From an uncultured beta proteobacterium (GTDB taxonomy: Bacteria; Pseudomonadota; Gammaproteobacteria; Burkholderiales; SG8-41): a DNA stretch of 64,000 nucleotides. Location of the stretch: assembly GCA_903889565.1 (NCBI GenBank), contig CAISYC010000029.1, positions 38,305 through 102,304 on the forward strand, written 5' to 3'. Below, in pieces: positions 26,976-36,954 of the stretch. How positions within the stretch are numbered: position 1 is the stretch's first letter; the number at the start of each line of letters is the position of its first letter. The notes under the pieces were generated by a model. The model worked only from the letters and a program-made list of their open reading frames with translations, was not told where the DNA came from and ran no database searches. Position numbers and translations under genes: made by a program.

Positions 26976-28925
26976 TCAGGTGCCGGGTTCGTCGAGCGGC
27001 TTTTCGCTGACCCGCGAGCGCGGCGCAATGATGCCGATGCGCTCTTTCAGCGACACCAATGTGTGGCCGAACTGCTGACCGTAATAGTTGGCGTTGCTCA
27101 TGACTTTCTTGACGTAATCGCGGGTCTCGCTGAACGGAATCGACTCGGCATAGATCGCCGCTTCCATCGGGACATCGGCGCGCCACGCGCGCGCGCGCCC
27201 GGGACCTGCATTATAGGCCGCCGATGCCAGCACCGGATGATTGTCGAGACTGTCGAGCACGTGGCGCAGATACCAGGTGCCGAGATTGAGATTGGTCTCG
27301 ATCTGCGTGACCTGCGAGCCGTGCCACTCCTTGAGACCGATTTTGCGCGCGACCCAGCGCGCCGTCGCCGGCATCAATTGCATGAGGCCGCCGGCGCCTG
27401 CACTCGATTTAACGTCCGGGACAAAACGGCTTTCCTGCCGGATCAGGCCGTAAACCCAGGCTTCGTCCAGCTGCAGCTGGGCGACGTAGCCTTTCATGAC
27501 GTCGCGATACGGCGCCGGATAACGCATGCCGAAGTCATGCAGTTCGCGCGTGCGGTCGGCGGTGTTGATGGCACGGTCGTAGATTTCGTTGAGCCGCGCG
27601 AACTCCGCGGTCGCCAGCAACTGGCGGTCGTCGAAACCGCGGATCGCCCAGCTCCATTCGCGGTTACCCTCGAAGCGCAGATTGAGGCGGTAGAACGCGA
27701 GCGCACGCTGCAGCCCCGGCGCACGCCCCATCGACTGCGCCTCCTCGCGCGTCGGCTTGTAGAGCGCCGCCGGCAACGTGACCCGCGCACCGATTTCCTC
27801 GGCCGCCAGTTGTCCATAAAAGCTGTACTCCGACGCCAGCGGCTTGAGCAGGGCCTGCGCGTCGGCGACGCGACCCTGCGCCTTCAGCGCGCGCGCTTTC
27901 CAGTAGCGCCAGGCCAGCTCCTGCGCTTCGGTGGCCGACATTGCATCGACCGCCGCGATCACATCGGGCCAGCTCAATGCACGCAGCGCAATGCGGACTT
28001 TCCACGCCAGTTGCGCATCGGTCAGATTGAGCGCTTTCGCATACCAGCCTAGCGCGGCCGGATCGAGCCGCTGCGCGCCCTGATAGGCGATCTGGCCCCA
28101 GATATAACCGCGTTCGGCCTCGCTGAACGGCTCGGCCAGCGCGTTCCACTGCTGTGCCGCGAGTTGCGGCGACGTGCGCGACAGACGGTGCACGGCGAAC
28201 ATCAGGGTCTCGCGGCCGGCGCGGGTTTTGAGGTTGAATGCACGCCGGTCGAGGTAGGCCTGCGGATTGACCGCGATGCGCGACAGGCTGTTGCCGTCGG
28301 GTTGCTCGGCCGGCGGCAGATATTCGGCGACGCGGCGCGCGACCCCGGTATTGCCCGCCTCCAGCGCCAGCCGCAGCCGCGCCCAAATGTCGGCCTCCGT
28401 CAGGCGACGGCTTTGCACCAGCGCATCGAACAGCGGTGTGCAGGACTCGGGCAGATCGCGTCCGCTGAACCAGATCGTGCGCGCTTTTTCGAGCACCTCG
28501 AGATTGCCGTCGCGGAAACGGCTTTGCAGCGAATAACACAGGATTTCGACATCTTCGCCGACATACTGAGCGTATTCGGCATCGAACGCATCCCATTGCT
28601 GGCGATTGGCGAGGAGCTTCAGCCAGTCGGTGCGCAAGCTGTTCGACACCGGACTGTCCTTGACGCGCGCGAGCAAGGCCTGCACTTCCTCCGGCGCAGC
28701 CTGCTCCAGCCGCAGGCGCAACCGCCAGTAGGCGATATAAGGTTCGAGCGCATAGCCGCCGAGTGATTTCGCGTAGCGCTCAAAACGCAGCGCGTCGCCG
28801 ACGCGAAAGGCTTCGCGGGCGGCCAGGAAATCGTCATCCTGGCCGGCAGCCGACACGCCGCATGCGCAACACAGTGCCGCGGCGAGCAATACCGCGGGCA
28901 GGACCCTTGCAATCATGTTTTTCAT
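26976..28925 (-). CDS. slt: Soluble lytic murein transglycosylase (Slt70-like)
   Basis: The 649-residue periplasmic enzyme has a signal peptide (MKNMIARVLPAVLLAAALCC, ending GVSAAG), a long alpha-superhelical U/L region (residues 30-480) and the C-terminal SLT domain with catalytic Glu in GLIRQESRFVPDVKSSAGAG, then GLMQLMPATARWVA and AYNAGPGRARAW. It cleaves peptidoglycan to 1,6-anhydro products. The signal peptide contains Cys residues but no clear lipobox. Confidence 0.93.
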   Translation of the reverse strand: MKNMIARVLPAVLLAAALCCACGVSAAGQDDDFLAAREAFRVGDALRFERYAKSLGGYALEPYIAYWRLRLRLEQAAPEEVQALLARVKDSPVSNSLRTDWLKLLANRQQWDAFDAEYAQYVGEDVEILCYSLQSRFRDGNLEVLEKARTIWFSGRDLPESCTPLFDALVQSRRLTEADIWARLRLALEAGNTGVARRVAEYLPPAEQPDGNSLSRIAVNPQAYLDRRAFNLKTRAGRETLMFAVHRLSRTSPQLAAQQWNALAEPFSEAERGYIWGQIAYQGAQRLDPAALGWYAKALNLTDAQLAWKVRIALRALSWPDVIAAVDAMSATEAQELAWRYWKARALKAQGRVADAQALLKPLASEYSFYGQLAAEEIGARVTLPAALYKPTREEAQSMGRAPGLQRALAFYRLNLRFEGNREWSWAIRGFDDRQLLATAEFARLNEIYDRAINTADRTRELHDFGMRYPAPYRDVMKGYVAQLQLDEAWVYGLIRQESRFVPDVKSSAGAGGLMQLMPATARWVARKIGLKEWHGSQVTQIETNLNLGTWYLRHVLDSLDNHPVLASAAYNAGPGRARAWRADVPMEAAIYAESIPFSETRDYVKKVMSNANYYGQQFGHTLVSLKERIGIIAPRSRVSEKPLDEPGT

Positions 28926-29024
28926 GCTGGCGATTTTAGCGGCATTACGGTCAAATTCCGGGAATCTGACTGCATAGACCGTCGCCACCGCGTGGAATTC
29001 CCGCGCGGCGGCGTTAATCGGCGT

Positions 29025-30536
29025 TCAAGCGAGGAACAAACGATAAGCCGGATTCTTCGATTCGTCCGAATACGGGTAACCCAGCTTCGCCAGAAACGAC
29101 TTGAACGCCGGCATCTCGCGCGGCGGCACCTGCAGACCAACCAGCACGCGGCCGTAATCGGCGCCGTGATTGCGATAGTGGAACAGGCTGATGTTCCAGC
29201 CGTGGCGCATGCTGTCGAGAAACTTGGTCAGCGCGCCGGGCCGTTCCGGAAACTCGAAGCGGAACAGCATCTCGTGCGCGATACCAGGGGCGTGTCCGCC
29301 GACCAGATGACGCACATGCAGGCGCGCCACTTCATTGTCGCTCAGGTCGTGGGTGGTGAGACCGTTGCGGCGCAGCGCGCGCACCAGCCGCGCGGTCTCC
29401 TTGCGGTCGCGCACCTGCACGCCGACGAACACCTGCGCATCGTGCGCATCGGCGTAGCGATAGTTGAATTCGGTGACGCTGCGCGCGCCGAGCAGCGTGC
29501 AGAATTTGCGGAAGCTGCCGGGCTTTTCCGGAATCGTCACGGCGAGAATCGCCTCGCGCTTTTCGCCGAGCTCGGCTTCTTCGGCGACAAAGCGCAGACG
29601 GTCGAAATTGACATTGGCGCCGCTGGCGACCGCGACCAGCGTCTTTCCGCGCACGCCCTTCTTTTCGACCCAGGCTTTGGCCCCGGCAATCGCCAGCGCG
29701 CCGGCCGGCTCGAGCACCGCGCGGGTGTCCTCGAACACGTCCTTGATCGCGGCGCACATCGCGGCCGTATCCACCAGCACTACCTCGTCGACATACTGGC
29801 GGCACAGGCGGAAGGTTTCCACGCCGACCTGCTTGACGGCGACGCCGTCGGCAAACAACCCGACCTGATCGAGACGCACGCGCTTGCCGGCCTTCAGCGA
29901 ACGCCGCATCGCGTCGGCATCCACCGGCTCGACGCCGATCACCTTGATCGACGGTTGCAGGCGTTTGATATAAGCCGCCATGCCTGAAATGAGACCGCCG
30001 CCGCCGATCGGCACAAACACGGCGTCGATTTTGCGCCGCGTCTGGCGCAGGATCTCCATCGCGATCGTGCCCTGCCCTGCAATCACGTCCGGATCGTCGT
30101 ACGGGTGCACGAAGGTGAGGCCGCGGCTGCGCGCCAGCGTCAGCGAATGCTGATATGCCTCGTCGTAGGAGTCGCCATGCAGCACGACCGTGGCACCGCG
30201 CGCCGCCACTGCGGTCACCTTGATCTGCGGCGTGGTCACCGGCATGACGATGGTGGCGCGACATTTGAGCTTCTGCGCCGCCAGCGCCACACCCTGGGCA
30301 TGATTGCCGGCGGACGCCGCGATCACGCCACGCGCCAGATCGGCCGGCTTCAACAAAGCCATCTTGTTGTAGGCGCCGCGCAATTTGAACGAGAACACCG
30401 GCTGCATGTCCTCGCGCTTCAACAGCAGGGTGTTGTTCATGCGCGCCGACAGATTGGGTGCGCGGTCGAGCGGAGACTCGATTGCGACGTCGTAGACGCG
30501 CGCCGTCAATATGCGTTCAAGGTAATCGTTTTTCAT
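29025..30536 (-). CDS. ilvA: Threonine ammonia-lyase, biosynthetic long form
   Basis: The 503-residue PLP enzyme makes 2-oxobutanoate from threonine, the first step to isoleucine. The PLP Lys is in FSFKLRGAYNKM (near residue 60), the Gly-loop is PIGGGGLISG, and two C-terminal ACT-like regulatory modules follow (from about 325 and 420), implying isoleucine/valine control. ATG 30536 (MKNDYLERIL) is chosen over an upstream start by family alignment. Confidence 0.95.
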   Translation of the reverse strand: MKNDYLERILTARVYDVAIESPLDRAPNLSARMNNTLLLKREDMQPVFSFKLRGAYNKMALLKPADLARGVIAASAGNHAQGVALAAQKLKCRATIVMPVTTPQIKVTAVAARGATVVLHGDSYDEAYQHSLTLARSRGLTFVHPYDDPDVIAGQGTIAMEILRQTRRKIDAVFVPIGGGGLISGMAAYIKRLQPSIKVIGVEPVDADAMRRSLKAGKRVRLDQVGLFADGVAVKQVGVETFRLCRQYVDEVVLVDTAAMCAAIKDVFEDTRAVLEPAGALAIAGAKAWVEKKGVRGKTLVAVASGANVNFDRLRFVAEEAELGEKREAILAVTIPEKPGSFRKFCTLLGARSVTEFNYRYADAHDAQVFVGVQVRDRKETARLVRALRRNGLTTHDLSDNEVARLHVRHLVGGHAPGIAHEMLFRFEFPERPGALTKFLDSMRHGWNISLFHYRNHGADYGRVLVGLQVPPREMPAFKSFLAKLGYPYSDESKNPAYRLFLA

Positions 30537-30600
30537 GGTGGCCCCCGCCTGTTCAGCCGCACAGAGTAGCAGGAATGCGCGTAAACCGCCATTTTCCATA

Positions 30601-30618
30601 CCCCCCTTGATGGGGGGG
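30601..30618. other. GC hairpin in the ilvA-rpiA divergent region
   Basis: CCCCCC-TTGAT-GGGGGGG forms a short stable hairpin in the 149-base gap between divergent ilvA and rpiA. There is no T-run on either side; function unknown. A plausible rpiA -10 (TAAGAT near 30674) lies downstream. Confidence 0.3.
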
Positions 30619-30685
30619 TGAAGAAAGGGTGCTCTCAGTCAGTGCCGGCATTTACTAATGCGGTCGCAGGATTTAAGATAGCCGC

Positions 30686-31345
30686 ATGACCCAGGACGAA
30701 CTCAAACAGGCGGTCGCCCGCGCGGCGATCGCGCAGGTGCCGGTCGGCTGCATCGTCGGTGTCGGCACCGGCTCGACGGCGAACTATTTCATCGACGAAC
30801 TCGGCAAGATCAAGCACAAGATCGACGGTGCGGTCGCCAGTTCCGAAGCCTCGGCGCAACGCCTGCGCAAACACGGCATCGAGGTGCTCGATCTGAACAA
30901 TGTCAGCGACCTGCCCGTGTATGTCGATGGCGCTGATGAAATCACGCGCCATCTGGCCATGGTCAAGGGCGGCGGCGGCGCGCTGACGCGCGAAAAAATC
31001 GTCGCCGCGGTGGCGCGCAAGTTCGTCTGCATCTGCGATGCCAGCAAGCTGGTCGATGTGCTCGGCAAGTTTCCGCTGCCGGTCGAAGTGCTGCCGATGG
31101 CGCGCTCCTATGTCGCGCGCGAACTGGTCCGGCTCGGCGGCCAGCCGGCGCTGCGCCAGGGTTTCACCACCGACAATGGCAACGTCATTCTCGACGTGCA
31201 CAACCTGCAGATTCTGAATCCGCAGGAATTGGAAACAACCATCAACCAGATCACCGGCGTCGTCACCAACGGTCTGTTTGCGCGCCGCGGCGCGGATGTG
31301 CTGCTGCTGGGCACCGACAAGGGCGTCGAGACGCTGACACACTGA
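30686..31345 (+). CDS. rpiA: Ribose-5-phosphate isomerase A
   Basis: The 219-residue enzyme interconverts ribose-5-P and ribulose-5-[17 protein letters not shown] (near residue 28), YVDGADEIT with catalytic Asp, and [16 protein letters not shown] are diagnostic. Length matches the family. It is alone on its strand, convergent with sixA. Confidence 0.97.
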   Translation: MTQDELKQAVARAAIAQVPVGCIVGVGTGSTANYFIDELGKIKHKIDGAVASSEASAQRLRKHGIEVLDLNNVSDLPVYVDGADEITRHLAMVKGGGGALTREKIVAAVARKFVCICDASKLVDVLGKFPLPVEVLPMARSYVARELVRLGGQPALRQGFTTDNGNVILDVHNLQILNPQELETTINQITGVVTNGLFARRGADVLLLGTDKGVETLTH

Positions 31346-31363
31346 CGGCGCAGCCGGCGCAGG

Positions 31364-31807
31364 CTAGATCAGGTCGGGCGAAATCCACAGGCGCAGACGC
31401 GCACGGGCTTCCGCCCCGCGCAGCGAGATCCACACGATGCCGCCCTTCTTCACGGCCCACTGCGCCGGGCTGCCGGATATCAGGAGTGCGGCCACTTCGC
31501 CCATCGTCGGTTGATGCCCCACCGCGACAACACAGCCGCTGCGCGGCCAGTTACAGGCGCGCAACAGATCCTGCGCGCTGCCCGAGGTATCGAGATCGGG
31601 GACCGTTTTGAAGTTTTCGCTCAGCGCGCTCGCCGTCTGCTGCGCGCGAACCGCGGGACTGACCATTATTTCGTAGTGTTCGGGCAGGCGTGCCGCCAGC
31701 CACTTCGCCATGCGCGCGGCCTGCTTGAGCCCTTTTTCAGTCAGGCGGCGTTCACCATCCGGTTTGCCGAACTCGGCATCGGCATGCCGCCACAGGATCA
31801 GTTCCAT
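31364..31807 (-). CDS. sixA: Phosphohistidine phosphatase SixA
   Basis: The 147-residue protein has the RHG-type motif LILWRHADAEFG at the N-terminus, DGERRLTEKGLKQAARMAKWL, SPAVRAQQTASAL and a second His in VAVGHQPTMGEVAALL. It dephosphorylates phosphohistidine in phosphotransfer proteins. It follows yggX on the same strand with a 15-base gap. Confidence 0.92.
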   Translation of the reverse strand: MELILWRHADAEFGKPDGERRLTEKGLKQAARMAKWLAARLPEHYEIMVSPAVRAQQTASALSENFKTVPDLDTSGSAQDLLRACNWPRSGCVVAVGHQPTMGEVAALLISGSPAQWAVKKGGIVWISLRGAEARARLRLWISPDLI

Positions 31808-31822
31808 GCCGGAAGAATGACT

Positions 31823-32098
31823 TTACTTTGAGGGCGGCGGCACATAACCCTGCGCCTGGTCGGCCCCCTCACCGAAGAAATGTTTTTCCATTTGCTGCAC
31901 CAGATAATCGCGCGCCTTCTTGTCGGCCAGATTCAGGCGGTTTTCATTGACCAGCATTTTCTGCAATTCGAGCCATTGTTTCCACGCTTCTTTCGACACG
32001 CTCTCAAAAACGCGCGCGCCGGTGGCGCCGGGAAACGGCGGAAAATCGAGGCCTTCGGCGTCGCGGCCGAGTTTGATGCAATGTACTGTGCGTGCCAT
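31823..32098 (-). CDS. yggX: YggX family Fe(II)/oxidative damage protection protein
   Basis: The 91-residue protein begins [19 protein letters not shown] with the family Cys at position 7, then [20 protein letters not shown] and [21 protein letters not shown]. YggX protects iron-sulfur clusters from oxidative damage. Good match in length and motif to E. coli YggX. Confidence 0.93.
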   Translation of the reverse strand: MARTVHCIKLGRDAEGLDFPPFPGATGARVFESVSKEAWKQWLELQKMLVNENRLNLADKKARDYLVQQMEKHFFGEGADQAQGYVPPPSK

Positions 32099-32152
32099 GT
32101 CGTTCGCTCCTGCGCGGGCTCGGTGTTGACGGTAAAACGGAGAACAATTTTA

Positions 32153-34504
32153 TCAGGAACGCCAGCCCACCCCGACGGCCGAAGGCAAAGCCGACGGGTG
32201 GCATTCCGGATGCGGACGCTCCAGATAATAGCCCTGCAGCGCATCGACGCCGAAGGACTTCAGCATGTCGAGGGTCTCGAGATCCTCGACGCACTCGGCA
32301 ATGGTGACCTTGCGCATGCCGCGCGCAACCGCGACGATGGCCTTGACGAAAATCTGGTTGTCGAAATCGTTCGGCAAATCGCGGATGAACAGGCCGTCGA
32401 TCTTGACCGCGTCGGCCTGCAGGTGCTTGAGATAGGCGAACGACGAAAAGCCGGTGCCGAAATCGTCGAGGCAGGTGCGGCAACCGGTCTGGCGCAACGC
32501 CTCGATGAAGCGCCGCGCATCATGCAGGTCCGACACCGCCGAGGTTTCGGTCAGTTCGACCAGCAGACGGCGCGGCGCCACACCGCAGCGCTTGAGTTCG
32601 CTCGCAATGTATTCAGGCAATGTCGGCTCGTCGAACGAGCGCCCTGAAATATTGATCGCCAGCGAAGGCACGGCGGCGTCGGCCAGCCGCTCGATGCTGT
32701 TGCGGATCACCCAGCGGTCGATGTCGAGTATCTTGCCGCTCTTTTCGGCGTAGGGAATGAACTGCCCCGGCATCAGCAGGCGCGAGGGGTCATCCTCGTC
32801 GTGCATGCGCACCAGCACTTCGTAATGCGCAAGCCGGTTGTCGGCGGTGTCGAAAATGCCCTGAAAGTAGAGCTGCAGCAGGTTGTGCTCGAGCGCATGG
32901 GCGATGCGGTCGTTCCACGACAGGCGCGACACCATTTCGCGCGAGGCGTCGCGGTCGCGGCGATAGGTGCGCCAGGCGTTCTTGCCGGCGTCCTTGGCCT
33001 GATACATCGCGGTGTCGGCGTGCGCGATCAACTCTTCGGCGCTGTCGGCATGGTCGGGATAAACGGCGACACCGAGACTGGTGGTCAGGCGCAGGCTCTG
33101 CCCCTCGAACTGGAACTTGATGGTCGAGATCGAACGCACCAGCCGTTCGGCCAGCACCGGCAGCATGTTGTCGGCGACCTCCGGCACGAGTATGGCGAAC
33201 TCGTCGCCGCCAAGACGGCTGAAAATTTCATTGCGGCGCACCTGGCTGGCGACATCGCCGGCGACGCGGATCAGCATCGCGTCGCCCGCGCGATGGCCGA
33301 AGGTATCGTTGATATATTTGAATTCGTCGAGATCGAAAAACAGCAGCGCCAGCCGCGTGCCGTTGCGCTGCGCCTCGGCCAGCATGCGACCGAGTTCTTC
33401 GTTGAACCGGTGGCGGTTGAACAAGCCGGTCAGCGAATCGCGCTCGGCGAGATAAATCAGTTGCGCCGCAGTCTGCCGCTCGAGTGTGACGTCCTCGAAG
33501 ATCCAGATGTGGCCGACCGGCCCGCCGTAGACATCTTCGACCGGATGGCATTGCTGCGTGATCAGGCGGCCGTCGGCCATCTGGATTTCGTAATTCTTCG
33601 GTGCGCTGCGGTCGCCGCGCAAGCGGAACAGATGCGGCATCTGCTCTTCCGGACGCGCCAGCACGGCGGCTGATTTTTCGAGGACTCGCAGCGGATCCTT
33701 GCCGATCAGCGCGGAACCGGCCGGAATCTGCCACAGACGATTGAACGCGGGGTTGGTATAAACGACGCGGTTTTCGGTGTTGACGAACAGAATGCCGATT
33801 TCCATGGCCGACAGCAGCGCCGACAGCCGCGCGTGCTCGTCCTGCGCGCGTTTCAGATAATCCTGTTGCACGTCCTGCGCCTCGCGCAGTTCGCTGACGG
33901 TCGCCGCGAGTCGCAACTCGGCCTCGCGGCGCTGGCTGACGTCGCGAATGCTGATGCGGATGCCGAGATACTCGCCGCGGCTGCCGTGGATCGGCCGCCA
34001 GTCGGCCGCGCCCCACAGCAGCGTGCCGTCCTTGCGCCGCGCGCGAAATTCGAAATCCTGACCGGCATTGCCGCGCAGCGCCTGGCGGATCTGGCGGATG
34101 GTGCGCGCGACGTCCTCGGGCTCGACCAGCGCCGCCGGAAAATTCTCCATTGCCAAGCATTCGTCGGGCGTGTAACCGAACATATCGATGATGCGCGGAT
34201 TGATCCAGATCAGCCGGCCTTCGGTGCCGATCCACAATTCGACGTCATATGAATGATCGGCGATGGCGTGAAACTTCGCTTCGCTCGCCTCGAGCGCCTC
34301 GACACGGCCGCGCAGGGCCTCGGCCATGCGGTTGAAGCTCGCCGACAGGCGGCCGATTTCGTTGTCGTGTTCGACCGGCAGACGCACCGACAGATCACCG
34401 CCGGCGACGCGATCACTCGCCTCCGACAGCCTGAGCAGCGTCTGCGACAGGTCCGGGCTGCGCAACAACAACCCGAGCGACGACAGCCATGCGCGCGCGT
34501 TCAC
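32153..34504 (-). CDS. HAMP-PAS-PAS-GGDEF-EAL cyclic-di-GMP protein without a sensor domain
   Basis: The product (783 residues from GTG 34504; TTG 34534 is an alternative) begins with a short hydrophobic stretch and a HAMP domain (VAGGDLSVRLPVEHDNEIGRL), then two PAS domains (about 80-205 and 215-335), GGDEF (SRLGGDEFAI) and EAL domains. The EAL signature reads EVL, while the other catalytic residues are kept (NISGR, ELTET, DDFGTGFSS, KIDG, AECVED). Both activities may be intact. A HAMP normally follows a transmembrane sensor, absent here. A mini-frame of 18 codons (34557-34503) overlaps its start (GTGA). Confidence 0.85.
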   Translation of the reverse strand: MNARAWLSSLGLLLRSPDLSQTLLRLSEASDRVAGGDLSVRLPVEHDNEIGRLSASFNRMAEALRGRVEALEASEAKFHAIADHSYDVELWIGTEGRLIWINPRIIDMFGYTPDECLAMENFPAALVEPEDVARTIRQIRQALRGNAGQDFEFRARRKDGTLLWGAADWRPIHGSRGEYLGIRISIRDVSQRREAELRLAATVSELREAQDVQQDYLKRAQDEHARLSALLSAMEIGILFVNTENRVVYTNPAFNRLWQIPAGSALIGKDPLRVLEKSAAVLARPEEQMPHLFRLRGDRSAPKNYEIQMADGRLITQQCHPVEDVYGGPVGHIWIFEDVTLERQTAAQLIYLAERDSLTGLFNRHRFNEELGRMLAEAQRNGTRLALLFFDLDEFKYINDTFGHRAGDAMLIRVAGDVASQVRRNEIFSRLGGDEFAILVPEVADNMLPVLAERLVRSISTIKFQFEGQSLRLTTSLGVAVYPDHADSAEELIAHADTAMYQAKDAGKNAWRTYRRDRDASREMVSRLSWNDRIAHALEHNLLQLYFQGIFDTADNRLAHYEVLVRMHDEDDPSRLLMPGQFIPYAEKSGKILDIDRWVIRNSIERLADAAVPSLAINISGRSFDEPTLPEYIASELKRCGVAPRRLLVELTETSAVSDLHDARRFIEALRQTGCRTCLDDFGTGFSSFAYLKHLQADAVKIDGLFIRDLPNDFDNQIFVKAIVAVARGMRKVTIAECVEDLETLDMLKSFGVDALQGYYLERPHPECHPSALPSAVGVGWRS

Positions 34505-34597
34505 GCGGCGGCCTCGCGCATGGTCTCGGCGCAACCGGCAGTCGCGTTGAAGATTCGCATCCGCCTCCGCCTCAAAAGGCTGCGCGCAAACGGCGCG

Positions 34598-35920
34598 TCA
34601 TAGCCGCTTGATCAAGATCTGCGACCGACGCTGGTAGTTATAAAGATCCTGCCGGCGGCGCGGCAACGCCGCCACCGGCGCGGCCTGGAAGCCGCGCTCG
34701 ATGAACCAGTGCGCGGTGCGCGTGGTGAGCACGAACAGGCGCCGGATCTTGCGCTGCTTGGCGCGCGCCTCGACCGCTTGCAACAGGCGTTCCCCCGCGC
34801 CGGCGCGGCGGTGATCCGGATGCACGGCGAGGCCGGCCAGCTCCGCCATGCCCTCTTCAAACGGATAGAGCGCCGCGCAGCCGATGATGACGCGGTCGTG
34901 CTCGAGCACGAAGAAGCGGTCGATTTCCATCTCCAGCAATTCGCGGCTGCGTTTGACCAGCGTGCCATCGACTTCGAGCGGTTCAAGCAGACCGAGAATG
35001 CCGCGGATGTCGTCGATCTTCGCCGGGCGCAACTTCTCGACCGGGTCCTGCGTCAGCAGCGTGCCGACGCCGCGGTGGGTAAACAGTTCGAGCAGCAGCG
35101 CGCCATCGACATGCCGCGAAATCAGGTGCGCGCGCTTGACGCCTGCACGGCAGGCGTTGACTGCACGCGGCAGGTAGAGGCTGACGTCGCCGTTGCCTAC
35201 GCCGTTACGCACGATCAGCCGCTCGGCCTGACTGCAGGTCAGTTCATGCTTGAGTTCGGCGTGTTTGCCAGTCAGCACGCCGGCTGAATCCATCAAAAAA
35301 ATCAGCTTGTCGGCGCTCAAGGCCACCGCAGCAGCAGCAGCGACGTCTTCGAGCGCGAGATTGAAAATCTCGCCGGTCGGCGAATAGCCGATCGGCGACA
35401 GCAGCACGAGTTCATTGTGATCGAGGCGGTCGCGAATGCCGGTCGCATCGACCTTGCGCACTTCGCCGGTGTGCATCAAATCGACGCCGTCAAGCACGCC
35501 GATCGGCTTGGCGGTGACGAAGTTGCCGCTGGCAACCCGGATGTCGGAACCCGCCATCGGTGAATTCGGCAGCCCCATCGACAGCAGCGCCTCGATTTCC
35601 ACGCGCATGCGGCCGCTGGCCTCCTTGGCGCAGGACAGGGCGACATCGTCGGTCACGCGCAAGCCGTGGGCAAAACGTGAGCGGTGTTTCAACTGCTTCA
35701 GCCGCGCTTCGATCTGCGGCCGCGAGCCGTGCACCAGCACCAGCCGCACGCCGACGCTGGCAAGCAGGTTCAGGTCGTGTATGAGGGCCAGAAACTTGGC
35801 GCTGTCATCGACCACTTCGCTGCCGAAGGCGATGACGAAGGTGCGGCCGCGAAAGGCATGCATGTACGGCGCTGCCGAGCGGAACCATCTTACAAAGTCG
35901 GCCGAACCGGAAAGCGCCAT
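34598..35920 (-). CDS. argA: Amino-acid N-acetyltransferase (N-acetylglutamate synthase), ArgA type
   Basis: The 440-residue protein fuses an amino acid kinase-like domain (residues 20-285, FVIAFGSEVVDDSAKF, LVLVHGSRPQIEARL) to a GNAT domain (290-440, LAVHPDHRRAGAGERLLQA). It makes N-acetylglutamate, the first step of arginine synthesis, and is feedback-inhibited by arginine in the family. ATG 35920 (MALSGSADFVRWF) is chosen by family start. It precedes the GGDEF-EAL gene on the same strand. Confidence 0.94.
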   Translation of the reverse strand: MALSGSADFVRWFRSAAPYMHAFRGRTFVIAFGSEVVDDSAKFLALIHDLNLLASVGVRLVLVHGSRPQIEARLKQLKHRSRFAHGLRVTDDVALSCAKEASGRMRVEIEALLSMGLPNSPMAGSDIRVASGNFVTAKPIGVLDGVDLMHTGEVRKVDATGIRDRLDHNELVLLSPIGYSPTGEIFNLALEDVAAAAAVALSADKLIFLMDSAGVLTGKHAELKHELTCSQAERLIVRNGVGNGDVSLYLPRAVNACRAGVKRAHLISRHVDGALLLELFTHRGVGTLLTQDPVEKLRPAKIDDIRGILGLLEPLEVDGTLVKRSRELLEMEIDRFFVLEHDRVIIGCAALYPFEEGMAELAGLAVHPDHRRAGAGERLLQAVEARAKQRKIRRLFVLTTRTAHWFIERGFQAAPVAALPRRRQDLYNYQRRSQILIKRL

Positions 35921-36210
35921 CGCGATTGCACCGGAATATCCTGACGATTGAACATCCAAAACCAATTCAGCGGTGTGCACACAAAACGCATCGTGTTACA
36001 CAGGCCATTGAATTCGCGAACTTTACCACGATAAACCGGCGGGCTGAAGCAAGGCGGTGATTGGCCGCCATTCATGCGATGCGCCGGCGTGCCGCGCGGT
36101 TATCGCGATCAATGCCCGTGACCGTCGCCATGGTGATTCGAAAAATTCCGCCTCACGAATCGTCTGCGGCTATCTGCAGGCAATGCTTTGTTTGCGCCAC
36201 GGCCATGCGG
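35921..36210. other. Intergenic region, argA upstream (290 bases)
   Basis: No convincing coding sequence. The stretch holds the presumed argA promoter on the minus strand. I looked for an ArgR box; ccattgaattcgcgaac is only a weak partial match. Confidence 0.4.
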
Positions 36211-36768
36211 CTAAAACGGAATCCTCGTTCGCAACTCCAGGCGTTGATTGTTGCCTTGCGCGCCGGCGCCGGGCTTGACGCCCTGCCGGCCTGCACCGCG
36301 GGCAGCGCCGACCGTCGTGGCAAAGGTGATCAATTCGCAGCCCTCGAACATGCCGGGAGAAAACGACGGAAACGGCTGCAAGCCCTTCAGGAAGGCGATG
36401 ACAGTCTCGCTGGTCACATCCCTGCCATCGGCGGCGGTGCCAGGCATCGCGACAGTCCGCAGATCCTTGATGTAGCCGTTCATCTGCAGCGTGATTTGAA
36501 CCACCACTTCGCCAGGCATCGCGCTGCCCGCACCATCGGCGGGCCACTCGCGCGCTCCGCCCTGCCTGATTTTTTCCTTCACGGCATTGAGATACATTTC
36601 CATGGCCGGCGTGAGGCTGCGGTCGTCCACACGGAAGACCGCGGCCGCGTCCTCTTTTGCGATGCCGAGATTCAGGCGCCCGGTGTTTTGAAAATCAGCA
36701 CCATCGGCAAATCGAGCCGTCAAAAGGGTGACGGCGAGGAAACCCCAGCGGAAAATTTTGCGCCGCAT
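36211..36768 (-). CDS. Exported protein with TonB C-terminal-like domain, function unknown
   Basis: The 185-residue product has a signal peptide (MRRKIFRWGFLAVTLLTARF, ending near ADGA) and a domain resembling the TonB/TolA C-terminus: MYLNAVKEKIRQ, GEVVVQITLQMNGYIKDLRTV, VIAFLKGLQPFPSFSPGM and ELITFATTV. There is no N-terminal membrane anchor with Pro-rich stalk, so it is not a complete TonB. It stands alone between argA and a sensor kinase. The C-terminal 40 residues are Gly/Ala/Arg-rich. Confidence 0.6.
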   Translation of the reverse strand: MRRKIFRWGFLAVTLLTARFADGADFQNTGRLNLGIAKEDAAAVFRVDDRSLTPAMEMYLNAVKEKIRQGGAREWPADGAGSAMPGEVVVQITLQMNGYIKDLRTVAMPGTAADGRDVTSETVIAFLKGLQPFPSFSPGMFEGCELITFATTVGAARGAGRQGVKPGAGAQGNNQRLELRTRIPF

Positions 36769-36954
36769 CGCGTTAATGATCCGATTCCCGCAACATCCTT
36801 GCCCCATCGTAACAACAATTGAATTTGTGCCTCAATTGGTGGATCCCCTCTACGGACCGCTGCGCCCAATCAATAATTTTTCTACACTGCACACGCCAAT
36901 CGCGACCAGAAATCATTCTCCGTGCGAACACCCCGATTGCCGGATTCCGGAAAA

